Shown: one piece after another, positions 15,411 to 19,401 of the stretch
How the letters are laid out: every line of letters begins with the position of its first letter
Numbering within the stretch: the stretch's first letter is position 1
Assembly: GCA_044866695.1 (NCBI GenBank)
Contig: JBIOUF010000314.1
Coordinates: 1-19,401, forward strand
Direction: 5' to 3'
DNA length: 19,401 nucleotides
From: JBIOUF01 sp044866695
Lineage (GTDB): Bacteria; Actinomycetota; Actinomycetes; Propionibacteriales; Nocardioidaceae
The notes under the pieces: model-generated
Database searches by the model: none
The model's input: only the letters and a program-made list of their open reading frames with translations
Told to the model about the DNA's origin: nothing
Program-made: the position numbers and the translations under genes

Positions 15411-16055
15411 GCCGGCCAGAGCCTCGCCCGCGACCGCCACGCCGGCCCGCCAGCCCGGGGCCCGGCCGCGGTCGGGAGGACCTAGGTCGGACACGTCGTG
15501 GCCGCTGCGGACCAGCAGCCAGGAGGTCAGCGAGTTGGAGTTCCACATGTCCCCGGTGCGCCGCTCGTCGCGACCCCAGGTGAGCAGCGGGACGTCGCGG
15601 ACCAGGTACAGCAGCCGGCGGGCCTGCTGTCCGTCGGCGCTCAGCCGGACCCCCCCGCCGACACCGCTGTCGAGGTCTGGGATCCGTCCGTTCCGCCAGC
15701 ACCTGACCTCGTAGCGGAACGCCCTGGTGCGGCCCAGCCACGACAGCCCCACCGCGCCCTCGCCCACGACGCCGCGCTCCGGGTCCGGGCTGCCCCAGAC
15801 CGGCGCCATCTCGACGGCGTACGTCGCACCGCCACAGCGCACCAGGAGGGCGGAGTGGTAGAGCGGCTGCGGCGAACGGCCCTCGCGGCGGGAGGCCAGA
15901 CGCTCGTAGAGCCGCCCGCTCACGCCGACCAGGCCGGTGCTCTCCCCGGCGCCCAGCGGGATCCAGAACAGGTCCACCCAGGAGTCCGGCCAGGGCCGCG
16001 AGCGGACGACGTTCGCGGTCGGGAGCACCCGGCCGGCAGCAGCGGTCGCGGACAT
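15396..16055 (-). CDS. hypothetical protein, possible NlpC/P60-LRAT-like (permuted papain) fold
   Basis: 219 aa, no signal peptide or membrane segment; function unknown. Two patches look like the permuted papain-like superfamily: YHSALLVRCGGATYAVEM (His67), resembling the H-x-G/A-(L/V)3 strand of NlpC/P60-LRAT proteins, and DMWNSNSLTSWLLVRSG (Asn172-Ser175), at the place where relatives carry an NCxxF helix with the nucleophilic cysteine. Here that position offers Ser/Asn only. This is fold-level inference from pattern, not a firm family call. ATG 16055 is chosen for a GAGGTG Shine-Dalgarno 6 bp upstream; an in-frame ATG at 16166 would overlap the TetR start and add 37 low-complexity residues. 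Convergent with the TMEM175 gene, divergent from the TetR gene. Confidence 0.75.
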   Translation of the reverse strand: MSATAAAGRVLPTANVVRSRPWPDSWVDLFWIPLGAGESTGLVGVSGRLYERLASRREGRSPQPLYHSALLVRCGGATYAVEMAPVWGSPDPERGVVGEGAVGLSWLGRTRAFRYEVRCWRNGRIPDLDSGVGGGVRLSADGQQARRLLYLVRDVPLLTWGRDERRTGDMWNSNSLTSWLLVRSGHDVSDLGPPDRGRAPGWRAGVAVAGEALAGSRRT

Positions 16056-16113
16056 CGTGGGCACCTCGGGATGTGTCGTGGCTCCACTCTCGTGCAGCGG
16101 GTCCGGGACCGAC

Positions 16114-16130
16114 AGGGCCCTTGGGCCCCT
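16114..16130. promoter_or_regulatory. inverted repeat between divergent genes
   Basis: AGGGCCC-TT-GGGCCCCT, an inverted repeat with a one-base bulge, lies midway in the 109-bp gap between the start of the NlpC-like gene (16055, minus) and the TetR gene (16165, plus). It could be a regulator site, but GC-rich palindromes are common by chance here. Confidence 0.22.
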
Positions 16131-16164
16131 CGCGGCAGCGGGGCGGTGTGCGAGCCTGTGGTCC

Positions 16165-16791
16165 ATGGTCGACGTGGGTGGCCCCGCCTCGCGGCGCCGC
16201 CGCGGCCGTCCCGGCTACGACCAGGAGACCGTGCTCCGGCGGGCCGTCGACCTGTTCAACCGGCAGGGGTACGAGGCCACCAGCATGGGCGACCTGGCCA
16301 GAGAGCTGGGGTTCAGCAAGTCGGCGATCTACCATCACGTGCCCAGCAAGGAGCACCTCCTGCGGCAGGCCCTCGACGAGGCCCTCGACGGCCTCGCGGC
16401 GGTCGTGGCCGCCGCGCAGCAGGACTCGGGCGGGTCGGCCTACCACCGGCTGCGCGCGGCGGTGCGCGGCTCGGTGGAGCTCCTCCTCGACCACCTGCCG
16501 GCGGTCACGCTGCTGCTGCGGGTCAGGGGCAACAGCCCGGCCGAGCTCGACGCGCTGCGACGACGCCGCGAGATCGACGCCGCGCTCGCCGCCCTGGTCG
16601 AGGAGGCGGTCGAGGAGGGCGCCGTGCGGGCCGACGTCCGGCCGCAGCTGATCAGCCGGCTGCTGTTCGGCATGGTGAACTCGCTGGTGGAGTGGGTCCG
16701 CCCCGACGGCCGCGCCAGCCGGGAGGAGATCGCCGAGGCGGTCAGCGCGATCGCCTTCGAGGGCCTGCTGGTCGAGCTGCCCGCCGACTGA
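16165..16791 (+). CDS. TetR-family transcriptional regulator, probable paa regulator
   Basis: 208-aa TetR/AcrR regulator. The N-terminal arm is arginine-rich (RRRRGRPGY), followed by the DNA-binding domain: LFNRQGYEATSMGDLARELG leads into the recognition helix FSKSAIYHHVPSKEHLL (about residues 39-66). The C-terminal ~130 residues are a variable ligand-binding helical domain. Its stop is 2 bp from the stop of paaZ on the opposite strand. Position beside the paa genes and a TetR-like palindrome in the paaZ-paaA gap suggest a PaaR-type repressor released by phenylacetyl-CoA; this is inference. ATG 16165 is chosen as it begins the family-like N-terminus; the open frame back to 15937 is antisense to the neighbour. 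No Shine-Dalgarno is seen. Confidence 0.88.
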   Translation: MVDVGGPASRRRRGRPGYDQETVLRRAVDLFNRQGYEATSMGDLARELGFSKSAIYHHVPSKEHLLRQALDEALDGLAAVVAAAQQDSGGSAYHRLRAAVRGSVELLLDHLPAVTLLLRVRGNSPAELDALRRRREIDAALAALVEEAVEEGAVRADVRPQLISRLLFGMVNSLVEWVRPDGRASREEIAEAVSAIAFEGLLVELPAD

Positions 16792-16793
16792 GC

Positions 16794-18842
16794 TCAGCCC
16801 CTGGCGTCCGGCGGCCAGCTCTTCGCCACCAGCGTGAGCACGTCGTAGGTCGCGACCGGCTCGCCGTCCTGGTTCGTGACCACTGCGTCCCAGCGCACCT
16901 CGCCGTACTCGGCCGTCGCCCGCGGGGTGACCTGCTTGACCGTCAGCGTCACCCGGATGGTGTCGTCGGCCTTGACCGGGGTGAGGAACCGCAGGTGGTC
17001 GACGCCGAAGTTCGCCAGCACCGGCCCCGGGTTCGGCTCGACGAACAGGCCGGCGGCCAGCGACACCACGAGGTAGCCGTGGGCCACGATGCCGCCGAAG
17101 AGCGGGTTGGCCGCCGCGGCCGCGGGGTCGGTGTGGGCGTAGAACGTGTCGCCGGTCAGCTCGGCGAACCGGTCGATGTCGTCGAGGGTCACCTGGCGGG
17201 GCTCGGACTCGACGCTGTCCCCGATCCGCAGCTCGGCGAGGCTCTTGCGGAACGGGTGCACGGCGCCGACCTGGCGCCGTGCGCCGGTGGTCCACCGGCC
17301 GGTGACCGCGGTGAGCATGTCGGGGGAGGCCTGGACGGCGGTGCGCTGCATGTGGTGCAGCACGCCGCGGACCCCGCCGAGCTCCTCGCCACCGCCCGCG
17401 CGACCCGGGCCGCCGTGGACGAGCACGGGCAGCGGGCTCCCGTGGCCGGTGGACTCCGCGGCGTCGTCGCGGTCCAGCACCAGGATGCGGCCGTGCCAGG
17501 GCGCCAGGCCGAGGACCACCTCGCGAGCGACCCGGGGGTCGTGGCTGACCAGCGAGGCGACCAGGCTGCCCCTGCCGCGGGCGGCCAGCGCCACCGCCTC
17601 CTCGGTGGTGCGGTAGGCGACCACCGTGCTGACCGGGCCGAACGGCTCCACCTCGTGCGGCTCGACCGCTCCCGGCCGGGCGCGCAGCAGGACGGGGGAG
17701 AGGAACGCGCCCCGCTCGGCGTCGCCGCCGACCGGGTCGACGTGGTCGGGGTCGCCGTACACGACGTCGGCGGAGCCGCGCAGCGCCTCGACGGCCTTGC
17801 GCACCTCCGCGCGCTGGCCGAGGCTGGCCAGCGGCCCCATCCGGACCCCCTCGACGGCGGGGTGCCCGACCGTGGTGCTCGCCAGGCGCGCGCCGATCGC
17901 CTCGACGACCGCGTCGGCGACCGGCTCGGGCACCAGGGCGCGCCGGATGGCGGTGCACTTCTGCCCGGCCTTGACGGTCATCTCGGTGACGACGGCCTTG
18001 ACGAACAGGTCGAGCTCGGGGTCGTCCGGGGTGACGTCGGGTCCCAGGATCGAGCAGTTGAGCGAGTCGGCCTCGACGCCGAGGCGCACGCCGCGGTACA
18101 GCACCGACGGGTGGTTGCGCAGGATGCCCGCGGTGTGGGCGGAGCCGGTGAACGCCACCGAGTCCTGCTCGGCCAGCTCGTCGAGCAGCGTGCCGGCGCT
18201 GCCGCACACCAGCTGCAGGCTGCCCTCGGGAAGGATGCCGGACTCGATGACCAGGCGGGCCGCCGCCGCGGCGAGGTAGGCGGTCTGGCTGGCCGGCTTG
18301 ACGATGGTGGGCAGGCCGGCCAGGAACGCCGGGGCGAGCTTCTCGAGCATCCCCCACACGGGGAAGTTGAACGCGTTGACCTGCACGGCGACGCCGGGCC
18401 GGGAGGTGTAGACGTGCTGGCCCAGGAAGCTGCCCTGCCGGCCCAGCCGCTCGGCCGCGCCGTCGAGCACGACGGTGTCGTTGGGCAGCTCCCGGGTGCC
18501 CTTGCTGGCAAAGGAGAACAGTGTGCCGATGCCGCCGTCGACGTCCACCAGGGAGTCGCGCTGCGTGGCGCCGGTGCGCAGCGACAGCGCGTAGAGCTCG
18601 TCCTTGGCCCCACCGAGGTGCTTGGCCAGTGCCTTGAGCAGCGCCGCGCGCTCGTGGAAGGTAAGCGTCCGGATCGCCGGACCGCCGACGCTGCGGGCGT
18701 GCTCGACCATCGCGGCGTGGTCCAGGCCGCGGGTGGAGACCCTGGCGACCTCCTCGCCGGTCGCCGCGTCGAGGACCGGCTCGCCCTCGTCAGCCGGGCG
18801 GAACCACCGGCCCGCGACATAGCTCTCCAGCGGTGCGCTCAC
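16794..18842 (-). CDS. paaZ: bifunctional oxepin-CoA hydrolase / 3-oxo-5,6-dehydrosuberyl-CoA semialdehyde dehydrogenase
   Basis: Opens the oxepin-CoA ring and oxidises the resulting aldehyde in aerobic phenylacetate degradation (EC 3.3.2.12 and 1.2.1.91). 682 aa, one residue from E. coli PaaZ. The N-terminal aldehyde dehydrogenase domain (about 1-520) has NAFNFPVWG, general base Glu257 (GVEADSLN) and nucleophile Cys296 (KAGQKCTAIRR). The C-terminal MaoC-type hydratase domain (about 540-682) has TGDTFYAH with Asp565 and His570, the catalytic pair, then GGIVAHGYLVVSLAAGLF. Start GTG 18842 is preceded on its strand by GAAGGGG about 11 bp away; upstream in-frame codons to 19283 are antisense to paaA. 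All catalytic residues are intact. Confidence 0.96.
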   Translation of the reverse strand: MSAPLESYVAGRWFRPADEGEPVLDAATGEEVARVSTRGLDHAAMVEHARSVGGPAIRTLTFHERAALLKALAKHLGGAKDELYALSLRTGATQRDSLVDVDGGIGTLFSFASKGTRELPNDTVVLDGAAERLGRQGSFLGQHVYTSRPGVAVQVNAFNFPVWGMLEKLAPAFLAGLPTIVKPASQTAYLAAAAARLVIESGILPEGSLQLVCGSAGTLLDELAEQDSVAFTGSAHTAGILRNHPSVLYRGVRLGVEADSLNCSILGPDVTPDDPELDLFVKAVVTEMTVKAGQKCTAIRRALVPEPVADAVVEAIGARLASTTVGHPAVEGVRMGPLASLGQRAEVRKAVEALRGSADVVYGDPDHVDPVGGDAERGAFLSPVLLRARPGAVEPHEVEPFGPVSTVVAYRTTEEAVALAARGRGSLVASLVSHDPRVAREVVLGLAPWHGRILVLDRDDAAESTGHGSPLPVLVHGGPGRAGGGEELGGVRGVLHHMQRTAVQASPDMLTAVTGRWTTGARRQVGAVHPFRKSLAELRIGDSVESEPRQVTLDDIDRFAELTGDTFYAHTDPAAAAANPLFGGIVAHGYLVVSLAAGLFVEPNPGPVLANFGVDHLRFLTPVKADDTIRVTLTVKQVTPRATAEYGEVRWDAVVTNQDGEPVATYDVLTLVAKSWPPDARG

Positions 18843-18907
18843 GTGTCCGGCGCCCCTTCCGTCTCGTGGCTGCGGCCGTTGCCCGACCGGTTCCGTCTGT
18901 GCCACAG

Positions 18908-18935
18908 TAGTATTACAGAACGGTTGGTCAGTAAT
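18908..18935. promoter_or_regulatory. divergent paaZ-paaA promoter with TetR-type operator
   Basis: In the 126-bp gap between the divergent starts, a 24-bp imperfect palindrome (18912-18935) has perfect ATTAC/GTAAT ends and inner GA..C/G..TC matches (8 of 12 pairs). On the minus strand it reads ACTGACCAACCGTTC, like the ACCGNNCG-type operators of TetR-family paa regulators as I recall them. A good plus-strand -10, TAGTAT (18908-18913), overlaps it, and minus-strand candidates (TAATAC, 18915-18910) also fall inside. A repressor bound here would block both promoters. The block is far more AT-rich than its surroundings. Confidence 0.6.
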
Positions 18936-18958
18936 TGGCCAGGAGCAGATCCAGGCAC

Positions 18959-18965
18959 GGGAGGT
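18959..18965 (+). promoter_or_regulatory. Shine-Dalgarno of paaA
   Basis: GGGAGGT, 3-4 bp before ATG 18969; supports this start for the partial gene. Confidence 0.65.
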
Positions 18966-18968
18966 CCG

Positions 18969-19401
18969 ATGACGTCGGCTGTCGACGAGGCCGAGCTGCT
19001 GGCCCGGTTCGAGGACGTCGTCGGGCACAAGGACCGCATCGAGCCGCGCGACTGGATGCCGGAGGCGTACCGCAGGACGCTGGTCCGGCAGGTCGCCCAG
19101 CACGCGCACTCCGAGATCATCGGCATGCAGCCGGAGGGCAGCTGGATCGGCCGCGCGCCCTCCCTGCGCCGCAAGGCGATCTTGCTCGCCAAGGTCCAGG
19201 ACGAGGCCGGCCACGGTCTCTACCTGTACGCCGCCGCGGAGACGCTCGGGGTCTCGCGCGACGAGCTCCTCGACGCGCTGCACACCGGGCGGCAGAAGTA
19301 CTCCTCGATCTTCAACTACCCGACGCTGTCGTACGCCGACGTGGGCACCATCGGCTGGCTGGTCGACGGGGCCGCGATCTGCAACCAGGTGCCGCTGTGC
19401 C
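18969..19401 (+). CDS. paaA: phenylacetyl-CoA 1,2-epoxidase, catalytic subunit PaaA (3' end outside window)
   Basis: Diiron oxygenase subunit of the PaaABCE epoxidase, which adds oxygen across the ring of phenylacetyl-CoA (EC 1.14.13.149). The first 144 codons are present and open to the window edge. Carboxylate-bridged diiron ligands are visible: Glu49 in HSEIIGMQPEGSW and the ExxH pair Glu79/His82 in KVQDEAGHGLYLY. Other family patches are the N-terminal DWMPEAYRRTLVRQ and KYSSIFNYPTLSYADVG. ATG 18969 has a GGGAGGT Shine-Dalgarno. It is divergent from paaZ and is expected to head a paaABCDE operon to the right. Confidence 0.95.
   Translation, partial: MTSAVDEAELLARFEDVVGHKDRIEPRDWMPEAYRRTLVRQVAQHAHSEIIGMQPEGSWIGRAPSLRRKAILLAKVQDEAGHGLYLYAAAETLGVSRDELLDALHTGRQKYSSIFNYPTLSYADVGTIGWLVDGAAICNQVPLC

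Noticed and set aside
15253..18357. Minus-strand open frame of 1034 codons across the TMEM175, TetR and paaZ region
   Set aside because: It changes from one gene's shadow to another and carries no conserved domain; the supported genes explain the region.
1..19401. CRISPR array, insertion sequence, prophage or defence island
   Set aside because: No spaced direct repeats, transposase, integrase or phage genes; composition is uniform and the left half is conserved housekeeping synteny.

Overview
The window is very GC-rich chromosomal DNA, with strongly GC-biased third codon positions and frequent GTG/TTG starts. It comes from a high-GC actinobacterium. The gene order helicase - bldG - H+-pyrophosphatase - topA - MFS - tmk - holB is a conserved actinobacterial neighbourhood known from Streptomyces and, in part, Mycobacterium. 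Small palindromic intergenic repeats at about 12.95-13.07 kb look like elements I associate with Nocardioides and relatives. A member of the Nocardioidaceae is therefore my best guess; this is inference, since no rRNA is present.

Left part (45-11399), conserved housekeeping. An SftH/MrfA-type DEAD/DEAH helicase on the minus strand diverges from a bldG orthologue (anti-sigma-factor antagonist). A K+-independent type proton-pumping pyrophosphatase follows. Next is a tightly packed operon: topA (topoisomerase I), an MFS transporter, tmk (dTMP kinase) and holB (DNA polymerase III delta'). Each of these genes overlaps the next by 4-8 bp, linking DNA topology, dTTP supply and the replication clamp loader. 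The tmk start is a TTG with a strong Shine-Dalgarno, and the holB N-terminus is built from a 12-bp tandem repeat.

Middle part (11423-16055), cell-envelope and poorly known genes. It holds a lipoprotein alpha/beta hydrolase of the tripeptidyl-aminopeptidase type with an apparently leaderless start, a REP-like repeat cluster, a translationally coupled pair of membrane proteins of unknown role, a TMEM175-like channel protein, and a convergent gene whose product looks like an NlpC/P60-LRAT (permuted papain-like) fold without an obvious catalytic cysteine.

Right part (16165-19401), the edge of a phenylacetate (paa) catabolic locus. A TetR regulator runs convergent to paaZ (ring-opening hydrolase/aldehyde dehydrogenase). 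paaA (phenylacetyl-CoA epoxidase large subunit) diverges from paaZ and runs off the window. The 126-bp paaZ-paaA gap is AT-rich for this genome and carries a palindrome suited to a TetR-type operator. I saw no CRISPR array, rRNA, tRNA, insertion sequence or prophage. I found no clear new multi-gene defence or mobile system; the most unusual items are the holB start-codon minisatellite, the split MFS/tmk pair, the NlpC-like protein and the unknown membrane pair.
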